This document shows, piece after piece, positions 1 through 11,581 of a stretch of DNA of 64,000 nt (position 1 is its first letter; every line of letters starts with the position of its first letter). Both the position numbers and the translations under genes were made by a program. Where the stretch lies: positions 856,001 to 920,000 of the forward strand of contig JASKMD010000002.1 in the NCBI GenBank assembly GCA_030144725.1, in the 5' to 3' direction. The stretch is from Haematococcus lacustris (taxonomy: Eukaryota > Chlorophyta > Chlorophyceae > Chlamydomonadales > Haematococcaceae). Under the pieces are notes generated by a model that saw nothing but the letters and a program-made list of their open reading frames with translations, had not been told where the DNA came from and made no database searches.

Positions 1-170
1 TGGGTGTCAGCTGGCAGGGGTACATGAAGGGTGGGGCCAGTGGTGGGAGCCCTCTAGCTCCCATCAGCCCTGGAGCCAGCCTCTCACAGGGCTATGTACC
101 TGGCACCCAGGCTGACTTCGCTGACATTGAGAAGCACTTGTTCCCGTCTAACCCATCATCAGAGGCGTAG
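1..170 (+). CDS. 3' end of an unrecognised gene (partial, runs off the window)
   Basis: An open frame enters from the left edge (first full codon at base 3) and ends with TAG at 168-170, about 55 codons. The C-terminus is rich in G, S and P, then ends in a more ordered acidic/basic stretch (ADFADIEKHLFPSNPSSEA). The frame is open to the window edge and the last 20 codons look like ordinary protein, so a terminal coding exon is plausible. No family is recognised and the start lies outside the window. An internal splice acceptor cannot be excluded. The alternative is a chance open frame. Confidence 0.4.
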   Translation, partial: GVSWQGYMKGGASGGSPLAPISPGASLSQGYVPGTQADFADIEKHLFPSNPSSEA

Positions 171-885
171 CTAAACATGCTTACTAGAGGAGGCGCAGCT
201 ACAATGAGGCAGATGGTGCATGACGTGTGCAGCCAGAAGTCAGTTGCTGTGTGGTAGGTGGAGCGTGGTGTCAGCAACCGGGAGTGTAGGCCCAGTGCGT
301 GGTGTCAGCAACCGGGAGCTTGGCTTGTGCAACAATTGTGGGGTCATGCACTTGTTGTGTTGTTGTATTGTTGATGTCAGCTGAAAGTTAGTCCGTCAGC
401 ACTGAAAGTTGTGTAGTCAGCACTGAAAGTGGGTCAGTCGGGAGTCTGTCAGTACTGACAACTCTGTATGCTGTAAAAACTTGAGACAAGAAGTGGTCAC
501 AACATCGAAGATGCGAGGATGGCAACAGTGAGCCACATGTATCGATTGCCTCTTGACGGCCAGCCCCTCCTCCACGACCCATTGCACTACGCTAAGAAGA
601 ACTTGGAGGATGATTTGCTTCCATCGTCGGCGGGCAGTGCGGCGCCGCATGTCCCTCGCGTTATTCACTTCAATCGCATCCATCGCAGCTAGCAACACAA
701 CTGGGCGGAGCACAAATGAGCAGCGGCTCTAAGTCTAAGTCGAGACATGTCCAACTCCAACTCCGGGCCAAACCGCATTGGAAACGGTCGGAGTTGGAGT
801 CCAAAAAGTGCCGACTCCAACTCCAACTCCGGGCTATTGGAAACGGGGCCTTAGTAATGTAGAGCTTGCTCTTTATCTCGGAGCC
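171..885. other. Intergenic stretch with short local repeats
   Basis: No gene is supported here. A 21-bp sequence (cgtggtgtcagcaaccggga plus g) occurs at 264-284 and again at 298-318. At 376-440 a 21-bp period unit containing gtcag(ca)ctgaaagt is repeated three times. At 744-835 the motif ccaactcc appears in both orientations around a short spacer and could fold into a hairpin. The last 100 bases should hold the promoter and 5' UTR of the DUF760 gene that follows. Confidence 0.5.
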
Positions 886-3800
886 ATGAAAGCAAGCTTC
901 GGAGGCGGGGTTGCCAGTGTCAGATACGCTGCATGTCTAGGCTTGTCTCCGGGCGACCCACCTATTTCAAGGCCTCGGAAATGCAGTCGAGGATGTGCCG
1001 TCTCTGTGTTAGCCAAGCTTCGGGTAAGTTCAGCAGAAGCTTAACGTGCAAAGCTCGTACGCGGAAGCCCTAAGTATGTGGTGGCCGTGTTCCTTGGTGT
1101 GCACCTAGGGGAGCAACGCGGGTGGCAGGGGACAAAGCCGCCAGGAAGTACTATTAGATTTTGTATACAAGGTGGAGCCTTTCGAAGTGCAGCGATTCAC
1201 GGAGACCGCCTCCCCCTCTGTAAGCAGCGGCGTGGAGCAGTCGACTGTCGTGGGGTTGTGGGTTGGCCTACCCCTCCTGCTGGGTGGTTATCAGAGCTTG
1301 TAAGAGATAATCATTGTGCCAGGCAAAACAGCTGTGTCCTGTTGCTTTTTTGCATGCTGTGTCTCCTTGCCATGTTTGCCAGCATTCTGTGTGTTTTGCG
1401 GAATGCCCTGCATGCTGTGCTCATGCATGTCTGTGCCGTATGCGCCCCCCGACATGCTGCCACTGGGATGACCCTGGCTGCAGGTGGTAGCAGCTATGAA
1501 GCAGACCGTCAGCAACACAGTAGGCACCTTGCCCCCACAACACTTTGACGTCACCATCGACACGGTGAGTCCAGGTGCCTAGCCCAGAGCCCTTGCCGCC
1601 CTGGCCTATGGCGTCAGGGTCGGGGCGCCATGAGTGCGCCATGGGTCAGTGGATCAGGCTAGATGGGTCGCGCCAGGAGACTGCTCCCTTCCGCCCCGCT
1701 GCTCTGCCCTGCTGCACATCACCCTGCCTACCTTGCCCTCATCGAGTCCCAGGCACCAGCAGCTCCCTCCCTTCCCACCCTCCTTGCGCCACCCTACCCT
1801 TATCAAGCCTAGCCTGGCACATAGCCATTAGAGCCGGGTCTGAGTCAGAGCACTGGGCACTGGCCTGGTGGTGTGCGCGCAGGGCGCTGACGCGCTGTCC
1901 AGCCTGATGACCACCATGCTGCGCACGGGCTACCTGTTTCGCAGCGCCCAGGTCAGCAGCGTCTTGCTCACCAGCCAGAGAACACACCAGCCAAGGCAGG
2001 GCGGGTGCGGAGGGTGGCGGGCGAAGGGGTGGAGTGGTGGAGGGTTGGGTGAGGCAGGGGTGGGGTGGGGTGGGGGCTGAAGGGGTGGAGGGGTGGGAGA
2101 GAAAGGGGTGGGTGGCTGGGAGTGAAGGCATGGATCCTCCCAGCCCAGCCTCCTGGTAGCTCATGCATGCAGGCCTGCCTGCCTGCCTGCCCTGGTGCAT
2201 GATTTCTGTCGTGTGGAGCCGGTTGCTATTTAAACCTGTAGGGCTGCAAACCTGTGGGCTGACCTGGCCGTGTGCTGGTCCTGCCCTGGTGCTACACAGT
2301 ACCGAATGGAGCTGCAAGCAGCCCTCGCCCGCTTGGCCCTACCCACCAGCCCCTGCAGCCCCAGCCCCCCTGCCCCCCTCCCCCCCACACTGGCTACCAC
2401 CTCACCCAGCCTCGCCTTGACACCCCCGCACACGCAAGCCCAGGCAACCGCCTCCCCACCTTCCCCTCCCTCCTCCCCTTCTCCCAGCCCTGGTGCTGTC
2501 GCCAACCCTGCCCCTACTGCCCCTACTGCCACCCCAGCCGCTACTGCCACCCCAGCCGCTACTGCCACCCCAGCCACTACTGCCCCTGCCCCTACTGCCA
2601 CCCCAGCCGCTGCCAGTGGCTGGGCATGGCCGGATGCGGAGTATGCGCCTGGGGTGCAGAGCAGCCGGGTGGGTGGGGAAGTGCTGCGCTGGCACCCACA
2701 GCACGGCGTGGAGCGGCTGCCTGCCCAGACCTACATACAGCTACTAGAGGCCCAGGTGGCGCAGCTGCAGGACCAGCTGCAAAGGCAGCAGCAGCTGGGG
2801 CAGGGGCAGGCCCACTCAACCCTTACCTGCAAGTCACCACCACTGCAGGGCATAGGGGGTGGGGTGGGCAGGGAGGGTGAGGAGGGGGCTGGGGGCTGGT
2901 GGGAGGCAGGGGAGGCGGGCTGGGGGGCAGGCAGGGTGGGTGCTGTTGATGCTAGCTGGCAGGATGGCAGCCAAATGCATTGCATGGGCAAGCAAGCTGA
3001 GGGTGTGACCATGCAAGGCAAGGCAGTGACGAGCAGGTGGGAGCACTGCGATCGACACAGCCTGGCTGACCAACAGGAGCAGCGTGGTGGTAGTGACAGT
3101 GTCAAACCTTGCACCAGTGTCAGCAGCAGTGAAGCTGGCAGCAGCAGCAGCAGCAGGCCACTCCCTGCCCCCTTGAACCCCGGCCTCACCCACCCCTGGG
3201 CTGTGGGGGGGCCAGCAGCAGCAGGGGCGGTGGTGGCTGCGGTGGTGTCCGCCCCGGGTCAAGCCTGGGGCAGTGAGCTGCTGCAGTACCTCCGGGGGGT
3301 GGAGCTGCAGCACCTGGCAGAGCTGGGGACAGCTGGCGAGGACGCTCAGGTGGGTGCAGGGCCAGTGAGGGGAATACAGCCAGGATGGGCAGGCGGGGCA
3401 GCAGAGGGGCAGAGCGGTAGGGGGCCAGGACTGGGGGTGGGCAGAGTGTGGGGCCACAGGGCAGCGGGGGCTGGGTGATCCTGGTGTTCAGCCTGAAGCC
3501 TGAGCTGGTGAGGGGTGGTGAGGTGGCGGATATACCCAACACGCACCTGGCCTGACCCATAGCCAGACTGCTCAGCTCGACCCTCTGGCCTCTGGCCTCA
3601 CCCCTGGCCTTACCCCTGGCTTCACTGCTGGCCTCACTCCTGGTCTCACTGTTGGCTTAACACCTCGCCCCACTCCTGGCTGCTACCAGGCCTGACCCTG
3701 CTTTGCTGGACCCTGGCCTGGCCTGCCCTGGTTGCAGGTGGCCATGTCAGCATTTGTGTCACGGTTGATGGGCACAGTGGAACCCTCGCAGCTGCGTGCC

Positions 3801-4175
3801 ATGACCTCGCAATTCTCAGCCCTGGAGCTCAGCAAGGTAAGATGCCACCCGCCCTGCCCATGTGCTTGCCTGATGCACTGGCATGCACACTGTGTATGCA
3901 GCAGCTATGCTGCTGGCTATGTTGTCTCCACGGTCGCTTCTGGTGAGCAACAAAGGCTGCCAATGTGGGGTGGCAGTGGCTGTGCTGGCTTGTTTGCGAC
4001 TCGTGCTGCTTGTCGATGTCGTAACCTGCCTGCGTCGCTTCTCCCCACACCGTTCCAACCGTGACGCGCGTTGTGCGCTTCTCCGCAGCTGTTGTTCTGG
4101 CTGTTGGTGGTTGGCTGGACATTGCGCGCACTGGAGGTGAAGTGGGAAATGAGTGAGGAGGGCTTCGGCTACTGA
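886..4175 (+). CDS. DUF760 family protein, probable plastid location
   Basis: Seven exons give one 523-residue frame: 886-1023, 1172-1219, 1484-1564, 1883-1951, 2300-3349, 3738-3836 and 4089-4175 (TGA). The first exon encodes a basic, Ser/Arg-rich leader (MKASFGG...CSRGCAVSVLAKLR) of plastid-targeting type. Residues 47-116 read TETASPSVVAAMKQTVSN, TVGTLPPQHFDVTIDT and RTGYLFRSAQYRMELQAAL. These match the family pattern 'SP.VV.AM..TV...LGTLPP..F.VT..T' and 'TGY.FRNAQYRMELQ' of plant proteins such as UV-B-induced At3g17800. The second half of the domain is ELLQYLRGVELQHLAEL, then MSAFVSRLMGTVEPSQLRAM and LLFWLLVVGWTLRALEVKWEM. Exon 5 carries a long low-complexity A/P/T- and G-rich insert between the halves. 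The acceptor at 1171 is AAG rather than CAG. The family's biochemical role is unknown. Confidence 0.85.
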
Positions 4176-5226
4176 CTGCCGCACACGCAGCGCAGATTTG
4201 TACAATAGAGCACAGGTTTTCATAGAAAACTCGTCTGGTTAGAATGCGCTCTCTTGCATAGTCTACTTTTGACTCGCAGAGATGCGCATGTACATGTTTT
4301 CATTGCTTTAGGCAGAACGAGTAGCCTGTGGTGACCTGTGGTGTCATCAATGTTGTCAATTGACGCCCACAGGCAACTTATAGGCACCTTGTTCCCTGAA
4401 ATGTCGTTCAACCCTTGCCATGGACGCGTTGGACGCATCTCTTTAATGTTGGCTTTGAACATTGACGAGGTGGTTGCATGCTCGCATTATGTTCTGAAAA
4501 GTCATGGCAAACTCTGAAAAGTCATGGCGAACTCTCCCATTCACCAGCAGCCTGAACATGCACATCACCGCATTCACTACATCAACGACTCTGGCATCTC
4601 CTGCTTCAGTGGTAAACACTGTGGTGGTAAACGACTTGATGTCTGAGCGAATTCTGATGAGCGTCATAGACAAGGCACCCTTGTCGCTGCGGCGTGGTGA
4701 GCCTTGTCGGTGGCGTGGCTCAGTGGCGGTGGCAGATTTCTCCGTGGCAGACTAGGGCGTCGTCAGGGAGTCTTCCCGGGAATCGAATACGGCCTCGGAT
4801 CACCTTACCACATTATACATCTCACGGGGAGGTCGAGATCTCTCAGCCAGCATTAGCTCAGCCTTACATGGTCACGTAATAGCCGAGGGTTGCGAACAAA
4901 ACGATGTTAGGGTCGCCATACCAACCTCACCATGCCACACAGTTCACGAGACGGGCTGGACAGTAGCGTGAGCCATATCAGCAAAAGCTCCCAACGCTCA
5001 GAGCTAGGTCACTGTCAAGACTGAACACCCCCAACCCTGACTCGTGACACATAACTCCCCAATACTGCGGCGAGTGCCACTTTTCTCACATGTATAGTTG
5101 GTGGCTGGCTGGATTGCCTTCATTGTGGTACAACCCGCACGTACTAGGGCGCAGTCTGTGCAAAGTAACGGCTGTCCTACAGTTTCCCGTCAGTTGGGGG
5201 CGCGCGACTTTGTGGGACATCCTTAG
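4176..5226. other. No gene seen
   Basis: This is about 1 kb after the DUF760 stop with lower G+C than the genes. Open frames are short, overlap on both strands and show no family resemblance. The first few hundred bases should contain the DUF760 3' UTR. No clear TGTAA poly(A) signal was found near the stop. Confidence 0.5.
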
Positions 5227-6202
5227 GGTCACCCCCGCCATTGGCTGCACCCCCATGGCTCAAGAGATAACTTTCTAACTCATTTCTGCACGGATGAGGC
5301 CGCCGATTTGTGCGATGAGCTTGTGATGGCCCGAATAGAGTGCAGACAGCTCCAGCGGTTTGCCGGGTGGCTGGCCCCCAACACGCGACGTGTTCTGGAG
5401 CGACGCAGACATAAATAACGACGGCTATAGGCAGCCGGGACCCAGCGCGGCGTGAAAGGCGCATCCAAACTATTTTTCAAACCAGCATGCAACAGAGGTT
5501 TTTAACGCTTCTTCAACACGGGTTCAGTCCACATGTGACAGGAACTTCAAGGTCTCCTGATCATTGGTGCCAGTGGTTCCTTCACAGCCACAAGCAGCTA
5601 GAATTAGTCGAAAAGATGTAGAAACTGAGCCGTTAACTGTGATTACCGCCCACACACGAAACGGCCCACACATGAAGGCAACGCGTGTATGTCCTGATTA
5701 CACGTTAGAAGCCCACACAAGGAGCCGCACAGAACTGGCAGTCCATCTCTTGCCGTCCTGGTTGGACAGATAACCGGCCGGAAAATGTACCCATTTCATG
5801 GAAGTTTGACATGGTCTTACGTGACACGAGTCGCACGCTGTTGTGTTGCAGGGACAGCCCATAAGCCATACCAGCACTATCAAGCAGATTATCAGCACTA
5901 GCACTAGCACTAGCACATGGCAGGGGGGTCCTGCGCCCGACAAGAAATACAAAAGTTTGAAAACCTGGGCCGCTGAGCGCGATAGCTATTCGCTGATCAC
6001 AGCCCCACTAAGCAGGTCAGTCCCGGCACAACGCGACCAGAATTCACAACACCCTCGCCCGCCCCGGCAAAGGTGCACATCAGCCCGAGCAGCCCGCTAG
6101 CCTCGCGCTGGTGAGCTGCACCGCCCTGCGCAAGAATCGCTGAAAAACTCTTAAAGATTAGTCAGATAGTTATCAGGGGTGCAGCCAATGGCGGGGGTGA
6201 CC
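5227..6202. repeat. Inverted-repeat pair flanking about 0.92 kb, possible small transposon remnant
   Basis: A 27-bp sequence starting ggtcacccccgccattggct occurs at 5227-5253, and its exact reverse complement is at 6176-6202. The similarity continues inward in imperfect form (ataactttctaact against ataactatctgact). No coding frame inside is convincing. I could not find a target-site duplication at the outer ends, so the true element borders are unknown. It may be a degenerate miniature element or a product of local inverted duplication. Confidence 0.55.
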
Positions 6203-7456
6203 TTAGGTGCGACGTAGACATAATCAGGTGTTCCCAACATGGGTCATGCAAGTACTCTCTCGATACTTCATCGTTTTCGATAGCGTTTGTCACATTGGTA
6301 GCTGCAAATCAATGCGTGTCATTTGACCATCAGCGCAAGCCATTGGAGTCTTTGCTCGCGTACTGCCACATGTGCCCGCGAACAAATCACAACGGCGAGA
6401 CGGGTATCCTTGGGACGGTGAGCCACATCCCTATGGCGCCATCTATCTGGCGCAGTGAGCGGGTTGTGCACACATGGAATGTCCGGCAAACACCCATCGC
6501 GATGCCTGCCGGGCGTGCAGGGCACCTAGACGGGGTGAATGAAACATATAATCGTACTCGCTTCCGCCGAATACACCATATGGGTCGGCGCACACTGAGG
6601 TATCACCGGGTTACACCCCCCCTCCTCCACTGTGTCCTCCACTGTGTTGCACCCGCTGCACCCACAGGAAAATGGCTACGAAATGTTTGTTCTTGACCCC
6701 TTGGCGCATTTACTAGAACAAACCGCACGTTAAACAGCCCAGGCCTCTATCAGTTTGACATCTTCAAAGTTACATCATGTTCTCCTAGCAGAACTAGGGC
6801 CACGGGGCTGTGGGGTGGCAGTTGAGCTATGAAACTTTGCACGCAGGTGGATGGCATGTAGGGGAGTATAACTCTCAGGGGAGACGAGTCCAGATTCGGT
6901 CATGGTGTGGTGTTGGTTGACTGACTGCATGGCCCTGGCCCTGAGATCGGCTAAGGGAGTTGGGGGTCACAGGCCAAAGTGAGCTTTTGCCGTATCTGAG
7001 TATAAGCGTTTGTAACACTGTTGTAGATGAGCTTAACCTAGTAAGTAGCATGTTGTAGGTCCAAATGGTCGAGCTGTGGCATTGCCCTCAAGGTATGGGG
7101 GGGAGATGGGCTCATTGCCACATTCCCGCAACCGCTTTCCGATCCGACCGATGCTGCCGACGCGCATGCTCATTGAGAGCAGCCTAAGCGACGCGGGCGG
7201 TCGCAGCGATGACTGCATGCCCCGCAGCGGCTCAAATTTGAATCACTAACTTTGATGCTTTGCTGAGCACGACCTACTCAGTGTATATTTATTCTATCTA
7301 GCATAACATTTGGCGCAGTGAGTGCAGAGTTACAGCCGTTCTACTGCCAAGGGTCGGTTTCCTGTCATTTTCTGTTAGTTGGGAACATCTGAGACATAAT
7401 GCTCGCTCATTGTATGTCTGGACCTACTAGTCATCATTCAACCAAAGACGAGGCTT
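6203..7456. other. No gene seen
   Basis: Open frames exist (for example 6295-6696 on the plus strand), but they lack domain features, splice context or composition that would support a gene. Segments near 5150 and 7315 share a loosely similar stretch (ggcgcagt...gtgca...acggc.gt.ctac), suggesting old repeated DNA. Confidence 0.4.
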
Positions 7457-7464
7457 GCAGTGAC

Positions 7465-8506
7465 CAGGGCTGTGGCAATACGGGGTAAGTTACGGCTATA
7501 CGGGTGGTAACCCGTAAGTATGTATGTCCGTAAGTAATACGGGTCAAATCCGGATCCAACCGCCACCCGTATGTGTGAAGCACCCAGTGACCTTAAAGCC
7601 CCGCAGCAGAATTAGTGCGTCGCGACCAGCGCACATCGACTGCCATGGAGCTGGGGTCACCACGCGCCACTCAGCAGATGCAGACCCTCTTGCGACGATC
7701 CTCCATGGCCACGGCAGAGGATGTGCAGCAGATCCCCGGCGTCTCTAGGCCGCTTAGAAAGACAGAACAGCCCAACATCAGCACGCAGGTTTGGTATCAG
7801 AGGCACTTCGGCGCAAATGGCGAAGGTTGCGCTAGCGACAGGCGCATGTGCAAGTTCTGCTCCTTTGCTGCCATGAAGCCACGCACATGAAGCTTTTTAG
7901 TGTGTCCCACACGCTGCATTGGCTGCAAGGGCGCCAGTTCACTGCATGCAAGACTTCATTGCATGGCTGAGATGGGGCCCTCCATTGGGGGGGGTTGACC
8001 TCCTCCACCGTCACCCCATTGTGAATGTTCACCACCTTCACCTCCAACTTCACCTCCAACTTCACCCCCCCTAACCCTAACCCTCCACCCTAACCCTAAC
8101 CCCTTCACCTCCACCTTCACCCCCCCCCCATTGGGGGGGGTTGAAGGTTTGGCAGCCTAGCAACCCAGCAGCTGCTGTGACAGTGCAGACCTGCTTAGGC
8201 ACGAGGCTGAAGTTGATGTTGATGGCTGATGGTTGGGCTGCGAGAGGTTGGGATGAGTAAAGGTTGCAAACACACCAAGTAACAAAGTAAACAAGTACTC
8301 TAGGTTTGCGGAAACAGGGGAAGCAGGGTTGGCGGAAGCAGGGAAGGCGGAAGGGGAAAGGCGAAAAAGATGCCCCGCATGCTTGCATGGGCCCCTTACG
8401 GTGGAACCTTACGGATTGGTTAGGCGGAACCTTACGCGTGTGACCACGTATTACGGTAGGCACGTAAGCGGATCCGTATTACGTAAGCCCGTATCCCACA
8501 GCCCTG
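7465..8506. mobile_element. Non-autonomous hAT-like element with 8-bp target duplication
   Basis: The element begins cagggctgtggcaatacggg and ends with the inverse (cccgtatcccacagccctg). It is flanked by a perfect 8-bp direct repeat, gcagtgac, at 7457-7464 and 8507-8514. An 8-bp duplication and CAGGG-type termini are the signature of the hAT superfamily. Subterminal regions carry many copies of ttacgg/gtaatacgg in both orientations, as expected for hAT transposase binding zones. The 1,042-bp interior has no transposase frame, so it would need a transposase in trans. It also contains a telomere-like stretch and C- and G-runs that could pair (8123-8144). Confidence 0.85.
8069..8104 (+). repeat. 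Telomere-like (CCCTAA) repeats inside the hAT-like element
   Basis: Several imperfect cctaaccctaaccct units are interrupted by a cca spacer. A second short cluster, ctaaccctaaccctaaccc, lies near 49460-49480 within a bestrophin intron. These are interstitial and short, so they are not a chromosome end. Confidence 0.5.
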
Positions 8507-8514
8507 GCAGTGAC

Positions 8515-9066
8515 ACTAGGTACCAGAAACTGGCACATAAGGTATCGGAGATTGGCAACACATCGCGACCTTACATGTGGGTCAGACCTGACATCAGGCC
8601 ATCCTGACCACATCACCTACTTCACTCAATCATAATAAGCAACGGATCCACATCATCCCAAGCCTAAACAGAGCTGAAGCACTGACCTCCATTGGTCAAA
8701 TACCCGACCGATCACACCAACAATACAAACAGAGCTGGCCACATGCAGACAGATCTCACAACTCGCCCAACCCAAGTACATACACCTCCCCTCACCTCGC
8801 AGTCTTGCCAGCTTCCACACACCCCACTCCCTGTTATTGCATCAGCCTGCGCGCACTTCTCAGTGCCGACTGCACCGCACCTGACCCCAGCCCAGCGCTC
8901 TGAATAGACCGAAGCAGGCTGCGTTCCTTTCCCACTCTTGACACCCCCACACCCTCACCCACGCCAGCTGCCACCTCAGCCCTCAGGGGGAAGCTCTGCC
9001 TCCAGGCCAGGCCCATGCCCAGGCAGGCTCGCTGCCCCGGCTACCCAACCAGCTCTGCCCCGCCCC
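8515..9066. other. Intergenic, downstream of the coiled-coil gene
   Basis: This lies between the hAT-like element and the stop codon of the minus-strand coiled-coil gene. No supported coding frame was found. The proximal part should be that gene's 3' UTR. Confidence 0.4.
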
Positions 9067-9745
9067 TCAGCCCCTGTGCGCCCCAGGCTGCGGGAGGTGG
9101 CTGCCTGCTGGCCCAGCGGCTGCAGCGCCCTGGCTGAGCAGCGCAGTGAGTTGGGTGCCGCATACGTCCAGGTCAGAGTCCAGGTCGGCGACCCGGGAAG
9201 CGCAGCGCTGCTGGTCTGCCGCCCGGGAAGCCAACAGCAGCTGTGCCTGGGTGCGTGCCTTCCTCTGCGCCGCCACCTGCTCCTGCACGCAGCCACACCA
9301 TCCACACCAGGCTGGGTCAGGAGCAGGCAGGCGGGATCGAAGTGGGGTGGGTTGGGGTGGGGCAGAAGGTCAAGCAGGGGAGGGGTCAAGGGGTCAACTT
9401 GGGGGAGTGTGTGGGAAAAGGGGGACTGACCTGCAGCACCGAGATTGCAGCCAGCTGCTCAGCCACGTGCATGGCCCGCGCATCCGCTGCCTCCTCTGCC
9501 ATGCGCAGCTGGTAGCGTAGGAACCTGACCTGGCTCTCCTTGTCTTCCAGCTGCAGGTCAGGGCGGCACACCAGCAGGGTCAGCTGTTCTGCCAGGGTGG
9601 TGAGGACAACCTAGCAGGCAGGTGCACGTGTGCTGCAGCCGCTGCTGGGTACCTGTTGCTCCAGCAGGTGCGTCTTGAAGTTGCGGTTCATCAGACGGGG
9701 CGCTGAGGGCACGTAGCTCACAGGCCCGTTAGCGCTCTGCGACAT
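9067..9745 (-). CDS. Small coiled-coil protein
   Basis: Three exons keep phase 0 throughout: 9653-9745, 9431-9610 and 9067-9282, giving 162 residues from ATG at 9745. An upstream in-frame ATG at 9919 would add 58 residues. Exon 1 encodes MSQSANGPVSYVPSAPRLMN followed by RNFKTHLLEQQ. Residues 32-145 are heptad-like and rich in E, Q, R, L and A (LQLEDKESQVRFLRYQLRM, MHVAEQLAAISVLQ, EQVAAQRKARTQAQLLLASR), so a long helical coiled coil is expected. The tail is Gly/Ala/Pro-rich and ends at TGA. Donors are GTACCC and GTCAGT, and acceptors are TAG and CAG. I do not recognise the family; a cytoskeletal or flagellar structural protein is only a guess. Confidence 0.65.
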
Positions 9746-10654
9746 GCCAACAAGTGAACCCGACTGGACGTGAGATGGCTTGCTGGTCAATGATGAGCTT
9801 GTCAGATGCGCTGTGGGGTGCTGCTCTCTCTGCGCCCATGTATCATGGGCACTACAGGCCGGCGACGACCTGTACGCACCTGCTTTGCTATCGCGGCAGT
9901 CATCAGCCAATGGCAGCATTGTAGACTGCGCGCAAGAGCGAATGAACCCAGTTAGGAAATATGTTCGAAGTACGCCCAATGAAGCGTGTGCCGCTGCATC
10001 TTGTCCTCCCTCATTGCTACCTCACAACGCTGTGAAGATGCCTGCAGTGGTGCGAAGACTCACCAGACGCCCGCCAGCATCAACGCCACGAGCAGCCCCA
10101 CACCAGAAGACTGCAACGCCGCTGAGTGCTTGCTAGAGATGCCGCAGAAGGTCCGGCACTGTGTCAAAAAGCTGCGTTTGTTGCTCGCGAGGTTCGACAT
10201 GCTGGGGGTGGAGTTGAGATGGAAGGTTGTGGGCTGCGTATTAGATGCTTGTCAGTGTAGCCAACCAATGACACGCAACGTTACGCACTCAGCTTAACTA
10301 CGAATGTCGCCGAGTTCGTTGCATTTGCATGGAGATTTCCCAGCATGACGTACTTCCCTTACATGGCTGTGCTCGTCAGCGCGGTCACGGGTCACTTAGT
10401 GTCAGAGAGATCCATTGAGGTTTGGACTTGAACCCTGAAGCGTATTAACCGCTGGCACTCAGGTCCACCATTGGTTGATAAACTCCGTAGAGATGCAACA
10501 TTCAGGTCACTGTGTCTTTCTGGCAGACATAGCATGGCTTACCGAATGCTGTATGCACCACTCCTGACGTGCCCCGGCCTGACCCTGACCTCCCGTATGG
10601 CATTGCTGGCAGAGTGTTTCTCCCAAATCCTCGCAGCTACCTCTGCCCTGACTT
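9746..10654. other. Upstream region of the coiled-coil gene; no further gene seen
   Basis: The minus-strand frame of the coiled-coil gene stays open up to about 9979, so part of this may be 5' UTR or N-terminal coding sequence from ATG 9919. From 9980 to 10654 the frames are short. A degenerate B-box-like sequence (ggttcaagtcc on the minus strand, near 10430) does not form a complete tRNA. Confidence 0.4.
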
Positions 10655-10662
10655 ATGGCCAC

Positions 10663-11573
10663 TAGAGCATGACCCGGTTTGTTAAACAATGTTTAACAAA
10701 GTTTAACAAAGGGAGAATGTTTAACAAATGTTTAACACGACCGCCAGGTCGCGCTCCGCAGTCGCGATGGTAGGCGAAGCAACCGCGACCCCAATGTTCG
10801 AACCAATGCACACACGCAGCCTTCCCCGCGAACCACAGCTACACGCAGAGCTACAGTGCTCGGCTGATGTTTCACTATGATGTAACTATGCTTGTAGCAA
10901 GCCATGTCTGGTCGGCTGTAGCTTTTGGGGTTGGCTGTAGCTCTGGGGGCGATCTTTTTGTATGGTGACACTATTTTAGGACGCTATTTTCCCGTTAGCT
11001 GGGGTGGTGGCAGGTATGATGGCGCCAAGCATCGCAAGCGCAAATGCACAAAGTGCGCCGTGCAAGTCAGTCGTGCAAGTCAGTGCAGTCGTGCAAGTCA
11101 GGCTGCGGGGCTTATCAGGCTAACTAGTCAAGCACTCTCCGCACCAGCGGGACTAGCTAAGTATACTCCGGGGGGCTACAGCTCTCTATGGCGCGACGGG
11201 AGGCACATTACAACATCAGCATATATTAAGGTCAACAAGCTAGTCAAGCTTGTGTGCTTGTTATGCTAGGCTAGGGCAACCAGCCGTGTCGAAAATCGCT
11301 GCAACAAAAGGACCACAATGACTGCGCGGCTTACTCAGCGGCTTGCTTAGCCGCTCGGAGGCAAAGCCCACTCAATGAAGCCTATTGCCTGGCTCTCTAG
11401 ATGACGGGAGCGTACTGTGTTGCATACTCGTGCCGGAAGACCTCTGCCAAACCCCCATCGCACTCCGGGTCGTTAGGGTGTTAGGCTCAAGGCGTTAACG
11501 TTACGTTAAACATTTGTTAAACCACGTTAACAGGCCCAAACATCAGGATGTTAACGTTAACAGTCGTGCCCTA
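10663..11573. mobile_element. Second non-autonomous hAT-like element with 8-bp target duplication
   Basis: The left end reads tagagcatgacccggtttgt, and the right end in inverse reads tagggcacgactgttaacgt. The flanking direct repeat atggccac is perfect at 10655-10662 and 11574-11581. Both subterminal zones are packed with gtttaac and gttaac motifs in alternating orientation. The 911-bp interior has no transposase frame. TAG(A/G)GC termini and 8-bp duplications fit hAT. Confidence 0.8.
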
Positions 11574-11581
11574 ATGGCCAC

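Noticed and set aside
6295..6696. 133-codon plus-strand frame
   Set aside because: No domain, no splice context, and overlapping frames of similar size on the other strand.
7788..7800. tggtatcagagg, similar to a retrotransposon primer-binding site
   Set aside because: No long terminal repeats, polypurine tract or reverse transcriptase nearby; it falls inside the hAT-like element.
10420..10465. Another B-box-like sequence on the minus strand
   Set aside because: The T-stem does not pair fully and no cloverleaf could be drawn.
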